Source: JAHEEL01 sp963715255 (GTDB lineage: Bacteria > Actinomycetota > Acidimicrobiia > Spongiisociales > UBA5794). Taken from it: a stretch of DNA of 64,000 nt. Location of the stretch: positions 62,001 through 126,000 of the forward strand of contig CAVQRN010000006.1 of the NCBI GenBank assembly GCA_963715255.1. Direction: 5' to 3'. Below are positions 16,382 through 27,061 of this stretch, piece by piece (within the stretch, counting starts at the first letter, position 1; the number at the start of each line of letters is the position of its first letter). The translations under genes and the position numbers were made by a program. The notes beneath the pieces are model-generated. The model was not told where the DNA came from. It saw only the letters and a program-made list of their open reading frames with translations, and did not search any database.

Positions 16382-17780
16382 CAAGCACCCCCGTAGCTGA
16401 CTTTGCTGCCGGTCGTTCGGAACTGCCACAGCGTGACGGCGATGACGGCGACGAACAAGCAGGACCGATTGGGCGGCGCCTCGGCCGAGGTCACCGTTGT
16501 TGACACCGACGCGGATGATCTCGTAGATCGCGACCGACGTCTTGCCGGCAGGTGCACCCTTGGTCATGAAGTCGATCGTTGCGTAGACCTCGAAGAAGGC
16601 GTAGGTGAGGTTGGTGACGAGCAGGAAGAACGTGATCGGCGACAGGGCCGGCATCACGATCTTGTAGAACCGCTGCCAGGATCGAGGCGCCGTCGATGAC
16701 AGCAGCCTCGACCTGATCGATGCGACACGGTCTGGAGTCCGGCGAGGTAGAAGAGGATGTTGTACCCGAGGATCTTCCATCCGCTCGCGAGGATGATCGA
16801 GGCCTGTGCCAGCACGCGCACTCTCGCGGTAGTTGGGCACGTCGATCCCGAACACGACGTCCATCGCGTGCGTGAAGATGCCGGCGGTTGGATCGAAGAT
16901 CATGAAGAAGAGAACACCGGCGACGGCCGGTGAGATCGCGTACGGCCAGATCAGCAGGGTCCGATAGACGCTCGCCGCCGCGGATCTTGCGGAATGCCAA
17001 GGTAGGCGATCGCCAGGCCGCCGATCATCCCGCGGCGACGATGCCCAGGGTGATGATGACGGTGTTGACGTACACCGGACGGTAGGCGACCTGGCCGCCA
17101 CCGCCCGGCGAGAACATGGCATACAGCGCCACGAAGACCGACAGCATTGCGATCACGGACGCGAGGTCGGCCCCCCTGCGGCTCCACGTGCCGGGCTGGA
17201 GTTGCGTCACCCAGAACCTCGCACCGTAGACGGCGGCGACGGCGAGCAGCGGGTAGGCGACCAGCTTGATCGGGTCGGTGATGAGGAGTTCGGTGAAGTT
17301 GCCGAAGCAGACGTCGACCGATCTGGGTGCGCCCAAGCTTCGTCAGCTTGGTCGAAAGGGTGAAGGTTCGGATCGCCGGGTGTACAGGAAAACGACCAGG
17401 ATGATCAGCGTGGGTGAGAGCAGGACCCACGGCACCCACCATCCCATGCGGTATCCGCCGGTGCGGATCTCGCCGGCCATCGCGGCGCTCTCCTTGGCCT
17501 TGCCGTCCGCCCGGTCGAAGAAGGACCGGAGCGCAATGAGTGCGAGCCAGCGCACCCCACATGAGGCCGTAGGCGAGAAGGTGGTCGACACCGGTCGGTT
17601 CCTTCGGCGAAACCACACTGCCCATCGAGGAGAGGCGTGATCGCGGCACCGGCCACGGCAGCTACCGAGCCGATGCCGTACCGCTGCAGCGATCGTCTCG
17701 TCAACGTTCACTCGTACGTAGAGAACGCCCAGCAAGGCAGCGACGACAAGTCCGATGATCAGCATGGATTCAGCGTTCAT
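16381..17780 (-). pseudogene. ugpA: UgpA-like ABC permease with enlarged N-terminus, heavily frameshifted
   Basis: The span could encode about 466 residues, against about 300 for usual UgpA/MalF-type permeases. About ten frame changes are needed. Recognisable parts, in order: two extra N-terminal helices (MLIIGLVVAALLGVLYVRVN; SVAAVAGAAITPLL), MGWWVPWVLLSPTLIILVVF, a WVTQLQPGTWSRRGA region with further helices, LLIWPYAISPAVAGVLFFMI (typical UgpA), ITFFLLVTNLTYAFFEVYAT and the C-terminus VTLWQFRTTGSKVSYGGA. ATG at 17780 has GGAG upstream. In the family this subunit forms the channel with UgpE. Either local sequence quality is poor or the gene is decaying. Confidence 0.7.
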
Positions 17781-17808
17781 TCAGGACTCCGCATGGAAGG
17801 TCGGATCT

Positions 17809-17834
17809 GGGGGCGGAGCATACGCTCCGCCCCC
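17809..17834. terminator. Intercistronic hairpin between ugpB and ugpA
   Basis: GGGGGCGGAGC (17809-17819) and GCTCCGCCCCC (17824-17834) pair perfectly across a 4-nt loop. No T-run follows in either direction. It lies between the binding-protein stop and the permease start, a common place for mRNA-stabilising or partial terminator hairpins that make the binding protein more abundant than the permeases. Confidence 0.65.
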
Positions 17835-17852
17835 AATCCCTTACGGTGTCGA

Positions 17853-19322
17853 TCAGCCTCCGAAGAGGAATTCGTACTCGGTCAGCGACTTGTTCGCTTC
17901 CTCGTTGGCCTGGGCCATACGGGTCGCGACGTCGAGGTCGTTCACGAGGATGTCCTCGATCGCGATCGTGATGATGTCGCGGATGCCGACGAAGTTGCCG
18001 AGCAGCGCACCGAGCGATGCCGGTGTGTTCTGAGCTGCCGCCAGCTGGTCGGAAGCAACCTTGCTGTTCGGGCTCTCGTCGTACCAACCCTCGCCTCGAG
18101 AAGGTCGACGGCGTCCTCCGTGATCGGGATGTATCCGGTCAGCTGGTGCCAGGCCGCTGCGTTCTCAGGATTCGAGAAGAAGTTCATGAACGCAAGCGCT
18201 CCGTCTTCCGTTGCCGCATCCATGCCATCGAGCATCCAGATCGTCGCGCCGCCGATGAGGTTGCCGACGTATCGGTACGTCCCCGTTGTACGGCATGAAG
18301 CTGGCCTGGTTCGTGAAGGCGGCGTTCTCATCGAAGAACGTCGTGTCCGAGCTCGAGTAGACGAGCATCGCGACCTCTCCGGCAAGGTATGCGTTCGACG
18401 TGCCGTCCCAGTCACGCTGGAGACCGGTGTAGGTGTAGTAGCCCTGTCGTCCGAGGCTCTTCCACCAGTTGAGGTAGTTGCAGCATGCCGTCGGACTCGA
18501 GGTACACCTCGGTCGCCCGGCCGGTACGGCCGTTGTCGGCGTTGCCGAGCAGTTCGCCCTCCTGACCAAGGCTCTGCTCGACGAACCACGAGTGGTTCGG
18601 CCAGGTGATGCACCCGCTCGGTCCATCGGGCAAGCGCCACGATCGCGTCACAGGCAGCGTCGACTTCCGCCCACGTCGCGGGCGGCTCGGTGATTCCGGC
18701 TGCGTTGAGGATGTCCATGTTGTTGAACATCACGGTGATCGACGTGTTCCACGGCATCGAGTAGAACGAGCCGTCCACCGTGTAGTAGTTGCGTGCCGCG
18801 TCGACGACGTCGTCGAGCACGACCGGCTCACCGAGGATCTCGGTCCGGCCGCCGATGGCCTCGGTGACCGACTTGAAGATCGGGTTGCCGCCATCGTCCA
18901 CTGCGTCGAGGGCCTGCCGGGTGGCAGCCTCGAAGAAGTGAATGAGTCCCGGGGGCTCTCCACTGTCCACCGCGAGCACGGCTGCGTCGAACGCATCGTT
19001 GTACGACGCGAACGACGTCACCTGGACGTTGTACTCAGGGTGCAGTGCGTTGAACTCTGCGGCCCTGTCCTGTGCGAAGCCGAGGCGGGCCTCATCGGAG
19101 AACGCGACCCAGAAGTCGATGTCGATCTTGTCTGTGGGCGGCGCTGTCGTCACCGTCGCAGCCGTCGTCGTCGGCTCGGCCGCCATCGTCGTCTCGGTCG
19201 CAGCCGTCGTCTCGGTCGCAGCCGTCGTCTCAGTCCCAGAATCAGAGTCATCGCTCGAACATGCAGCGGCGACAAGCATCACCACGGCCAGGAGCGCAAG
19301 AGTATCTAAATAGACTCTTCAC
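17853..19322 (-). pseudogene. ugpB: UgpB-like extracellular solute-binding lipoprotein, frameshifted
   Basis: Substrate-binding protein of the glycerol-3-phosphate/sugar ABC system. A one-base shift near 19307 restores a lipoprotein start, VKSLFR then TLALLAVVMLVAAACSS, with lipobox AAAC and GGAAGGA before the GTG at 19322. A Thr-rich linker follows, then the SBP fold: IDFWVAFSDEARLGFAQDRA, NYYTVDGSFYSMPWNTSITV, GYYTYTGLQRDWDG, NPENAAAWHQLTGYIPIT and the C-terminus KSLTEYEFLFGG. Frame changes fall near 18620, 18480, 18285 and 18105. The linkage to glpD supports glycerol phosphate as ligand, but no binding residues were verified. Functional status is uncertain. Confidence 0.75.
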
Positions 19323-19503
19323 GAGCCGTCCTTCCCTATTGGCAAAGCGGCACGAGCGCCGCGTACTAGATCGATCTGCACGGCGCCGGATTGCGCCATG
19401 CAACGAACTCGTTCATCTTATACGAACTGCAAAGGGGCTTGCACTGCTTCACGCGGTACGGTGGGTCCGATCGGCTGGAGGCGAAACGAGGGGATCCGAA
19501 TCG

Positions 19504-19938
19504 GTGAGAGAACGAACCGCAAGGTACCTGTCGTCGATTCATCGGGTGCTGTATCGCAGCACCCGCGGAATCGTCGGTCGGCGCCTCGTCGACAACGACG
19601 TGTGCCTGCTCACTACGACTGGGCGCCGATCCGGGAAGCAACACACCGTGCCTCTCCTCTATCTCCGGGACGGCAGACGTCTCGTCGTGATCGCTTCGTG
19701 GGGTGGAAGGGACCGGCATCCCGAGTGGTACCTGAATCTTCTCGCTATTCCGGCGGGGACCGTCCAAGTCCTCGGTGACCGATGGGCGGTCGAGGCCAGA
19801 ACCGCCACTGCGGACGATCGGGTGGTTTGGTGGCCCCGAATTCTGGCCACCTATGACGGATACGCGGTGTACGAGTCACGCACCGAGAGGGAGATCCCCG
19901 TGGTGTTCCTCGACCCCGTCGCCGCTCCACCGCCGTAA
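19504..19938 (+). CDS. F420-type deazaflavin-dependent nitroreductase family protein (Ddn-like)
   Basis: A 144-residue protein of the F420H2-dependent quinone reductase/Ddn family (PF04075). Diagnostic stretches are LLTTTGRRSGKQHTVPLLYL, VVIASWGGRDRHPEWYLNLL and, near the end, REIPVVFLDPV. Relatives use reduced F420 or related flavins to reduce quinones or nitro compounds at the membrane. The GTG at 19504 (VRERTARYLSS) gives the usual N-terminal amphipathic helix; a longer in-frame extension upstream runs across the divergent ugpB promoter and was rejected. It is convergent with the antiporter gene. Confidence 0.8.
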   Translation: MRERTARYLSSIHRVLYRSTRGIVGRRLVDNDVCLLTTTGRRSGKQHTVPLLYLRDGRRLVVIASWGGRDRHPEWYLNLLAIPAGTVQVLGDRWAVEARTATADDRVVWWPRILATYDGYAVYESRTEREIPVVFLDPVAAPPP

Positions 19939-19989
19939 CCCGGACACGCCGCCCCGAAGCGTGCAAGATTTCTCGGCTCGACAACGCCT

Positions 19990-22021
19990 TCACATGCCGG
20001 CTTGTACCACCGACTGGATCCCCCGACGCGTGACACCCTTCGAGATCGACATCCGGCGGGGACCGGCGATAGCGACGAGATTCATACCGGTGAGGGCCTG
20101 GGCCATTCGCCACTTCGTGGCAACCGACGCGTCGCGCAGAACAGTGGCCGGGGCGATGACGAGGTCGGTCGGCCCGATCTCGTCGAGGACCAACCTTCGC
20201 GAGTTGCCGATGATCTCGAACTCGACATTCTCCATCTCTCCAAGGTTCCCCTCAACGAACTCACGGTCGCTAGTGAACACGAGCAACGGGGTCTTCTTGG
20301 AGCGACGGATCCGCCGCACCGCAGCCAACGCGGAGAAGGGCGTCCTCCTTCCGCCAGTCGGTCTTCGTGTCACCGATCACGGCGATGATCCGATCCCACG
20401 GACGCAGCACATGGGCGGCCATCGTCGGCACCGGTGATGCCTCGCCCACCTCGTCGATGTCGTTGCCAAAGACGAGGTCGGAGGGGAACCGGACACCCTG
20501 CCAGGAGAGCAGGACGAGCGAGACCTCGTCCTGCTCAATCAGATTCAGTGTGCCGGATCTGAAGGACTCGTCGACTCGGACGAGTCCGTCTGAATCCAAT
20601 CCGAGTGACGTCGCTACCTGTGTCGCCTCATCGACCTTGTTCCTCGCAAGGTCGATCTCACCCGGTCCTGGCACCGCGTATGGAACGACCAGACCGTTGT
20701 CGGGTTGGGCAATGCTCGCAGCGAGGGCCATCAACGCCTCCATGTCGGATCCGTTGGCCCGCACATCGACCAGCACGTGTTCACCGATCGACGTCCGGGG
20801 CGGAGCGGGTCGGGGCAGGCGTCGGACGAAGAACCGGGTGCCGAACGAGGTGAGCAGCGCGGTGCTGACGATGGTGAGCACGGCAGCGTTCACAACCTGG
20901 TCAGTGAGCAACCCGAGGGAGACGCCGACCTGTGCGATCGCGAGGGTCGACGCAGCTTGACCGAAACTCAACGACGCCATCAGTGCGGATTCGTCCAGCG
21001 AGAACTCGAAGATCCGTCCGGTTATCAGTGCGGAAACCGCCTTGCCGACAACGACGATGCCGGTGAACAAGAGGGCGAGGAGCAATGTGTCCACGTCGAA
21101 CAACAGTGTCGGGTCGATGTTCAATCCAATGGACACGAGGAACGCGGGAACAAAGATCGCGCTCCCGACGAAATCGAGGCGCTCCATCAGCGATCCCCGT
21201 ATCGGGATCATGCTGTTCACGCCGAGGCCGGCAAGAAATGCACCGATCAACCCCTCGATACCGCCGAGGACGGCAATCGTGGCCCCGGCAGACATCCCGA
21301 TCAGCGCGAAGACGAAACGCTGCATCCTCGTGCGACCGATCTCGACGAAGAACCAGTTCGTGATCTTCGGCAGGAACCACAAGGTGAATGCCGCCAGGAG
21401 GGGAATCAGCCGCCCACAGCGGCAGGAAAGGATCCGAAACCGTTGCCATCGCGCCCGGTTGCGGCTCGTAGTTGAGCATCGCCGTCGATGTCGCGACGGC
21501 CAGGACCGTGAGAGACATCAGGTCGAACTCGACACCGGCAGCCACGGCCGTGCTGACGGCAGGCGGTTGTTCTGCAGTCCCGCAACCGAGACTTCCGGAT
21601 ATGCCACGAGCGTGTTGGAAGCCCACATCGCCCCTATGAGCGCCGCCGCGAGCACGCCGTATCCAAGTGCAGACATCCCGATCCACATGCTCAGACCGAA
21701 CGGGATGGCGAATCCGAGCAGTCCGTACACGACGGCCGCTCTTCGATTCTCCTTGAACGCCTTGAAGTTGAAACTCAAACCGGCGAGGAACATGAGAAAG
21801 AGGATGCCGATGGCTCCGAGATCGGCGACGAGCCCACCCGTCCCGATCCAACCGAGCACGAATGGACCCGCGAGCATGCCGCCGAAGATGAGGCCGACGA
21901 TCCCGGGAAACCGGAACCGTTCAGCGACGATGGGCCCGAATACGATGATGACGAGCAGGATCAACAGTGTCGCTGCGACGCTCCCGATCAACATCCTTGG
22001 CTTCTCTGCATTGGCAGGCAT
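19990..22021 (-). CDS. Cation:proton antiporter (CPA2/Kef-type) with C-terminal UspA-like region, frameshifted
   Basis: About 677 codons. The first ~400 residues form the Na+/H+ exchanger fold: IVFGPIVAERFRFPGIVGLI, LGAIGILFLMFLAGLSFNF, and LIGAFLAGLGVNSMIPIRG, followed by SFGQAASTLAIAQVGVSLGL. The C-terminal ~270 residues are soluble, with two alpha/beta segments resembling universal-stress-protein domains (HVLVDVRANGSDMEALMALA; TDLVIAPATVLRDASVATKW). The frame changes near 21550, 21400 and 20345 while protein similarity stays good, so errors are likely. The ATG at 22021 was chosen (MPANAEKPRMLIG). It probably exchanges K+ or Na+ for H+, with the soluble part gating or sensing. Confidence 0.72.
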
Positions 22022-22151
22022 GATGCCACACCGGTCTCGGCGAGACCACTCCCTCTTCCCGCCAATGGAGCGATCAGCGGCGGATTCGACTCCAGTGTTC
22101 GACCGGTAGCATCCTGGCGATTCATCAGCACCAACGATCAAGGAGCCTGCG

Positions 22152-23320
22152 ATGAGAATCGTCGTATTGGGCGGAGCAGGGAAAATGGGTGCCATCTCGG
22201 TTGAAGACCTGGTCGTCAATCCACGCGTGGACGAGGTGATTCTCGCCGACCGGGACATGGAAGGCGCTGCGGCAATCGCCGACTATCTCGACAGCCCGAA
22301 ACTCACAATCACCGAGTCAGACCTCAACGATCACGATGCGCTCGTTGCTCTTCTCGATTCCGCCGACGCGTGTGTCAACGCCACCGTCTACTACACCAAC
22401 ATGAAGGTGATGGAGGCTTGCCTCGAGGCAGGCACGCACTACGTCGACATGGGCGGTCTCTTCCACGGCACGCTCAAGCAGCTGGAGCTCAACGACCGGT
22501 ACGCCGAAGCGGGGATCAGCGCCGTCCTCGGGATGGGCTCTGCCCCGGTGCTCCGAACATCCTCGCCCGCTACGCCGCCGACCGCCTCGACACCATCGAC
22601 GCGATCAAGATCTACGACGGTGTGAAGCCGCCGCCGCCCGGCACGATGAAGTTCACGTACGCCGCGCCGACCATCATCGACGAGTTGACACAGCAGCCGA
22701 TGGTGTTCCGCGACGGCGAATTCATCGCCTGTGAGCCGCTCACCGAATTCGAGGACTACCAGTTCGCCGGTTCGATGGGCCATCTCCCCATGCACCTGTC
22801 CCTCCATTCGGAGGTCGCGACGCTCCCGGTCAGCTTCGCCGACAAGGGAGTCCAGGAGTGTTTCTTCAAGATCAACTACTGGGGCATGGACCCGGGGATC
22901 GTCGAGAAGGTGCGCGTCCTTGCCGAATTCGGTTTCGACCGCACCGATCCGATCTCCGTCCGCGGAGGCCAAGTGGCTCCGCGAGACTTCATGATCGAGA
23001 TGATGGGCGACTTCGTCCCGTCCGCCTTCGACATGCTCACCGCTCCCGCGAACGAGCCAGGTGACTGGGCCAAGGAGATCGTCTCCGATGTCACCGGCAC
23101 GATCGCAGGGGAACCCGTCAGATATCGAATGGGAGTACTCACCCTCAAGGGCGCACTCCCGACCGGCGTCCTTCCCGCCCGAGCAGCCGCATGGATGGCC
23201 GCCGGCAAGGTTGCCCCGGGCGTCCACCCGCCGGAGCTCGCCTTCGATCCCGAGCCGTTCCTCCGGGAGTTGGAGGAGCGGGGCATCAAGACGCAGGTCA
23301 CGGTGACAAAGGGTTTGTAG
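22152..23320 (+). CDS. Saccharopine dehydrogenase family oxidoreductase (one frameshift)
   Basis: A Rossmann NAD(P) motif, VVLGGAGKMG, starts the protein, followed by the family's VNATVYYTNMKVMEACLEAG and THYVDMGG. The second half carries the substrate domain (LPMHLSLHSEVATLPVSFAD and KEIVSDVTGTIAGEPV). A one-base loss near 22548 (CCCCGGTG where CCCCGGGTG would keep the frame) splits it; restoring it gives GMGSAPGAPNILARYAADR. This is a classic homopolymer-type error. AAGGAG lies 6 nt before the ATG. Relatives include saccharopine and carboxynorspermidine dehydrogenases; the substrate here is not determined. Confidence 0.8.
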
Positions 23321-23358
23321 GTGACGGAGTGGCCGAGTAGCCGAGTACGGACTGCGGG

Positions 23359-24177
23359 CTACGGCTGGAGGACTCCTTGGACTTCGTCTACGTCGTAGGT
23401 GACGGTGGTCGTTCGATTCAGGGTTCCGAGATCGATCCAGCCTCCACCGACCCGGTAGCGGCCCGCCCATGTGAAGGTTGCCGCGATCGGATACACGTCG
23501 AGGGTGGGATGGCAATTGCCGCCCGATGGGTGTTCCCGTCGGTAGGTCGCATCGCATGTCTTCGTCGCGTAGGTGTGGATGACGCTCCCCGATGGGTATC
23601 CGCGGGCCTCGGATGATTCGAAGGTCGCCCTCGCCCCGTCACCCCAGTCGACGACGAGCACGGCGACGCTCGCCCGAACGTCCAACGTACGGCCGTCGGG
23701 GAGAACCTCGGAGTGTGTGACGTCCGGCGGGTCCGGAGTTGCGAGGTAGGTGGGGAGTCCCGTGATCCCCGATCCGGGCGGCTCGAGAGATGGCGTCGGC
23801 AGCGCAAGCGGGAATGATCGGAAGATACGCCACGCCACCGTCTCCGGTGGATCGCTCGCCACGGGGCACACCGGCAGCGAAGTGGTGATGCCGATCACGG
23901 CGGGGTCGTTCGCCGGATCCCAAATGTCGAGGCCACCAGGGTGCGCGAGAAGTAGTAGCAGGCGCCGACGACGGGGTCAGTCGACGTGTAGAGGTAGCGA
24001 AGGGGTGGGCGGACGCGGGGAGGATCGCCCGGATTGCCGGGGAGAGTGCCGGAGGGGTTGCAGATGAGATATCCCTCCGGGTCGTAGTAGCAGTCGTCGG
24101 CCTGGGCGACAGGCGAACAGGCAACAGGTGACGGCCAGAACGGCGATCAGGGTGAGAACGGATGTGGTCCGTCGCAC
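23359..24177 (-). CDS. Exported hypothetical protein, two apparent frameshifts
   Basis: Reading across shifts near 24110 and 23915 gives a secreted protein. The signal peptide is VRRTTSVLTLIAVLAVTCCL, followed by AQADDCYYDPEGYLICNPSG and several Cys/Tyr-rich segments. The C-terminal part includes VLVVDWGDGARATFESSEAR and AATFTWAGRYRVGGGWIDLG, which looks like a PKD-type beta sandwich (WGDG, followed by a Y-x-x-x-G pattern). The GTG at 24177 lies inside the 3' end of the upstream lipoprotein gene (31-nt overlap). I recognise no specific family; the PKD-like fold suggests a surface role. Confidence 0.6.
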
Positions 24178-24692
24178 GCCCACCCCTCCCCTGAGTATGA
24201 GTAGCCCCATGCGCCATCGCGCCGCTGGAGAACGACAACACACGTCCGCTCATCCGATCCGACAACTCCAGTCACTGCGTCGAACTGGACTTCCGCAGCA
24301 ACACACTCCGCCGAATCCCATATCACTTCGACAACTGCCACCGAAGGCGGTTCGGGAGCGTCTGCGAACTCGACTACGTCGAAGGCGCCGAGGCTTCTTT
24401 GCATGTACTCCTTGTTGGCGAAGAGGGACGTGAAGGTCTCCTCGTCACCGTCGTAGAGGGCTTGGAGCCTTCTCTCTTCGAGGTCCTGGAAGATCGCTTC
24501 GATCTCGGCGAGACGGTCGACGGTGGTGGTCGTGGCATGCGTCGTCGTCGTGGTCGGCGGCGCCGCGGTCATGGCGGCGACCGTCGACGCGGTAGCAGGG
24601 GTCGAGGGAGGCACCGTGGCGGGGGTTCCGCTCGCGCTGCACCCGGCGATGACCAGCATCAGAGCCGCTAGCCGGAAAGACATTCCCCACAT
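24147..24692 (-). CDS. Lipoprotein of unknown function
   Basis: 181 residues with a clear lipoprotein signal, MWGMSFRLAALMLVIAGCSA, lipobox VIAGC. A Thr/Pro-rich spacer (TTTTTHATTTT) leads to a small C-terminal domain with a helical start (LAEIEAIFQDLEERRLQALY) resembling NTF2/SnoaL-like or DUF4878-type secreted domains, and two conserved-looking Cys pairs. It is followed by an overlapping gene for another exported protein, so the two are likely co-expressed at the cell surface. Confidence 0.7.
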   Translation of the reverse strand: MWGMSFRLAALMLVIAGCSASGTPATVPPSTPATASTVAAMTAAPPTTTTTHATTTTVDRLAEIEAIFQDLEERRLQALYDGDEETFTSLFANKEYMQRSLGAFDVVEFADAPEPPSVAVVEVIWDSAECVAAEVQFDAVTGVVGSDERTCVVVLQRRDGAWGYSYSGEGWACDGPHPFSP

Positions 24693-24820
24693 GGCGACAC
24701 CATACGGACCGGAACCGCCCCTTCATAGGGCCTTGGAAGGCAGTTCTTCGCGAGCTGCCGTTGTCCTCTACCACGGACGACCCAGTCGGACGACCGTTGA
24801 ACGCAGAAAGGACGTGTCTC

Positions 24821-25243
24821 ATGTCTCCTGTCCGTGAGCGGTGGTACCGCATCCTGTTCTGGGTCGCAGCGGTCTACGACCTGGTCCTCGGCATCGTCTT
24901 CCTGTTCTTCTACCGCCCGGCCTTCTCGGCACTCGGAATCGAAGACGCACTGCCGGAATACACCAGTTTCCTGTCTCTCATCGCCGCGTTCCTGTTCGTC
25001 ATCGGCGTGGCCTACGTGTTGATCGCCCGTGGTGACCTTGTCCGAAACCGGGACCTCATCGCAGTCGGTGCCCTCTACAAGTTTGCGTACTTCTCAGTGG
25101 CGCTCTGGTACCTGATCGGAGGCGTGTACCCGCACATCGTCTTCTTCGTCGTGTTCGGCCTCGCCGACCTTGCGTTCCTCATCGCGATGGTGGAGTGCTG
25201 GTGGCACATCGGCCGCGTCGAGGAGGTCGCCTCTTCGGCCTGA
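24821..25243 (+). CDS. Small four-helix integral membrane protein
   Basis: A 140-residue protein with four predicted membrane helices (ILFWVAAVYDLVLGIVFLFF; FLSLIAAFLFVIGVAYVLIA; YFSVALWYLIGGVYPHIVFF; VVFGLADLAFLIAMVECWWH). The ATG at 24821 has AAAGGA about 9 nt upstream. It stops exactly where the convergent gene stops. Comparable small membrane proteins are common and of unknown function. Confidence 0.72.
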   Translation: MSPVRERWYRILFWVAAVYDLVLGIVFLFFYRPAFSALGIEDALPEYTSFLSLIAAFLFVIGVAYVLIARGDLVRNRDLIAVGALYKFAYFSVALWYLIGGVYPHIVFFVVFGLADLAFLIAMVECWWHIGRVEEVASSA

Positions 25244-25730
25244 TCAGATACCGGCCGCGACGAACGTCGCACCCACCAGGACGAGCGCCAGATGCAGGCC
25301 CACGAGTGCCACTCGGGGCCAGCCGAAGGGGTCGTCGAGGATTACGCGGCACGGGGAGCCACCGGAACCAGAACCACACGCCCAGGAACCCGCCGAGGAG
25401 GATTCCCGCAGTGATGAGCAGCCAGCCCGCCGCGGTCTCTTGTGGAGCGGTCATCACCATGCCGGTCAATCCGATCGAGACGGCGCCGGCGGGCACGACC
25501 AGGGCGTAGCGCAGGGCCGGCCGACTCAGACTTGCGGCGAGGATCGTCGGCATCGCAATCCACCCGACGGCAAGCAACGCCAGGATCCACGTCGACGCTT
25601 CTTCGGCCAACGCCAGGCCCCAAATCACGCCGAGCGCCACGGCGCTGATAGCAACGAGGCGTCGCACTCGACTTGTGAATAGGCGATCCCCCGTCAACTC
25701 GATGCCGGACCCGGCACGGAGCATGCTCAT
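25244..25730 (-). CDS. Integral membrane protein, one frameshift
   Basis: Starts MSMLRAGSGIELTGDRLFTS, then about four hydrophobic helices (LVAISAVALGVIWGLALAEE; ILALLAVGWIAMPTILAASL; ALVVPAGAVSIGLTGMVMTA; GWLLITAGILLGGFLGVWFW). A one-base shift near 25350 gives a better ending, FGWPRVALVGLHLALVLVGA then TFVAAGI, stopping at 25244 back to back with the convergent gene. It overlaps the radical SAM gene upstream by 4 nt (ATGA). The overlap suggests translational coupling. No family recognised. Confidence 0.62.
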
Positions 25731-27061
25731 GAGGCTGCCATCTGATCGATGCGGTGCTCAATCCCAATCGCCACTTGTCGTCTGAACCCGGTTCGGCGAT
25801 GGTCGGTGCTCTCCTGCGAGTAGAGGTGTCTCCCGAGTTCGACCAAACCGGTCTCGAGCTGTTGGACGCTCATGTTCGCGGGGAGGTAGTTGACGTCGAA
25901 CAGCGTGCACATCTCCCATGCCCCGGGTTCGATGATCCGACCCGCTCCGAGCAGCCGTTCGTACAAGGGTGTCCCCGGGAATGGGGTCAACACGGTGATC
26001 TGCACGTCGAACGGATCGGTTTCGTCGACAAAGCGAGCGACGTCTTCGAACACGCCCGGTCCGTCCCCGTCCAGTCCGAGGACGAAACATGCGTTGAGGG
26101 CGACTCCGTGTTCCTGGATAGCCGCCACTGCTGCCCGATACCGGTCGACCTGGCGGCGCTTCCAGTTCTTGTTCGTCTCGATCCCGTCCAACGCCACCGC
26201 GTTCGGACTCTCAAACCCGACCAGGATCTCCCGACAACCGGCGTCGCTCATCATCGCCAACAGGCCCGGGTCGTCGGCAATCGAGACGTCGGTTTCCGTG
26301 AACCACTTCACGCCTTGGGTCCCGATGGCGGCAACAAGGTCACGCGAGTGGTGTTTGTTGACGAACGAGTTGTCGTCGGAGAGCTCGACGAACGGATCCG
26401 CCCATATCTCCTTCATCGCCTCGATCTCCGCCGAGACCTTCTCGACCGGCTTCGTCTTGTACCGCTGAGGGCTGAGCAGTATCGAAGAGGCGCAGAACTC
26501 GCACCGCCACGGGCATCCTCGCTGTGTCTGAACGGTGAGGCGGTTGTAGTGGCCGGGATCAAGCAGGTCGTAGCGAGGGATCGGAGCGTCGGCGAGATCG
26601 AACGGAGTGTCCGATCGGTAGCTATCAGCAGTGGCGCCGGATTCGACGTCGGCGACGACCTTTCGCCATACGGGCTCGCCCTCTCCCACGACAACGACGT
26701 CGCAATGCTCGAGCGCCTCGTCCGGCATCGCCGTGACGTGGAGGCCACCGATCACCGTCGTGACACCCGCAGCACGGAAGCGATCAGAGAGGGCGTAACA
26801 CTCCTTCACCTGGGCGGTGTACGTGGAGAAGGCCACGACGTCGCACTCGGGTAGCGGATCCATCTCTGCGATGTCGTCTACCTCGTAGTAGTCGACGTCA
26901 TGGCGGTCATCAGTGAGCGCCACGAGCGTCAGAAGCCCGAGGCTCGGCAGCGAAGCGATCGTCTTGCCGCGCTCGACGAACCCGGGAAGGCTCAGACCGA
27001 GGGCGGTCAATTCCGGGTTGTGGGCACGAACACCCGACATAGCAACGAGGGCGATCCTCAT
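25727..27061 (-). CDS. B12-binding-type radical SAM protein
   Basis: A 444-residue enzyme. The N-terminal Rossmann-like region (VVAFSTYTAQVKECYALSDR, TTVIGGLHVTAMPDEALEHC, VVVGEGEP) is the cobalamin-binding type fold, though the canonical B12 DxHxxG motif is not evident. The radical SAM cluster motif is CPWRCEFC (CxxxCxxC), followed by GFESPNA and an ITVLTPFPGTPLYERL end block. Such proteins catalyse methylations or C-C bond chemistry in lipid, hopanoid or natural-product pathways. The second of two adjacent ATGs (27061) was chosen because AGGAGG lies 4 nt before it. It overlaps the downstream membrane protein gene by 4 nt. Confidence 0.82.
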   Translation of the reverse strand: MRIALVAMSGVRAHNPELTALGLSLPGFVERGKTIASLPSLGLLTLVALTDDRHDVDYYEVDDIAEMDPLPECDVVAFSTYTAQVKECYALSDRFRAAGVTTVIGGLHVTAMPDEALEHCDVVVVGEGEPVWRKVVADVESGATADSYRSDTPFDLADAPIPRYDLLDPGHYNRLTVQTQRGCPWRCEFCASSILLSPQRYKTKPVEKVSAEIEAMKEIWADPFVELSDDNSFVNKHHSRDLVAAIGTQGVKWFTETDVSIADDPGLLAMMSDAGCREILVGFESPNAVALDGIETNKNWKRRQVDRYRAAVAAIQEHGVALNACFVLGLDGDGPGVFEDVARFVDETDPFDVQITVLTPFPGTPLYERLLGAGRIIEPGAWEMCTLFDVNYLPANMSVQQLETGLVELGRHLYSQESTDHRRTGFRRQVAIGIEHRIDQMAAS

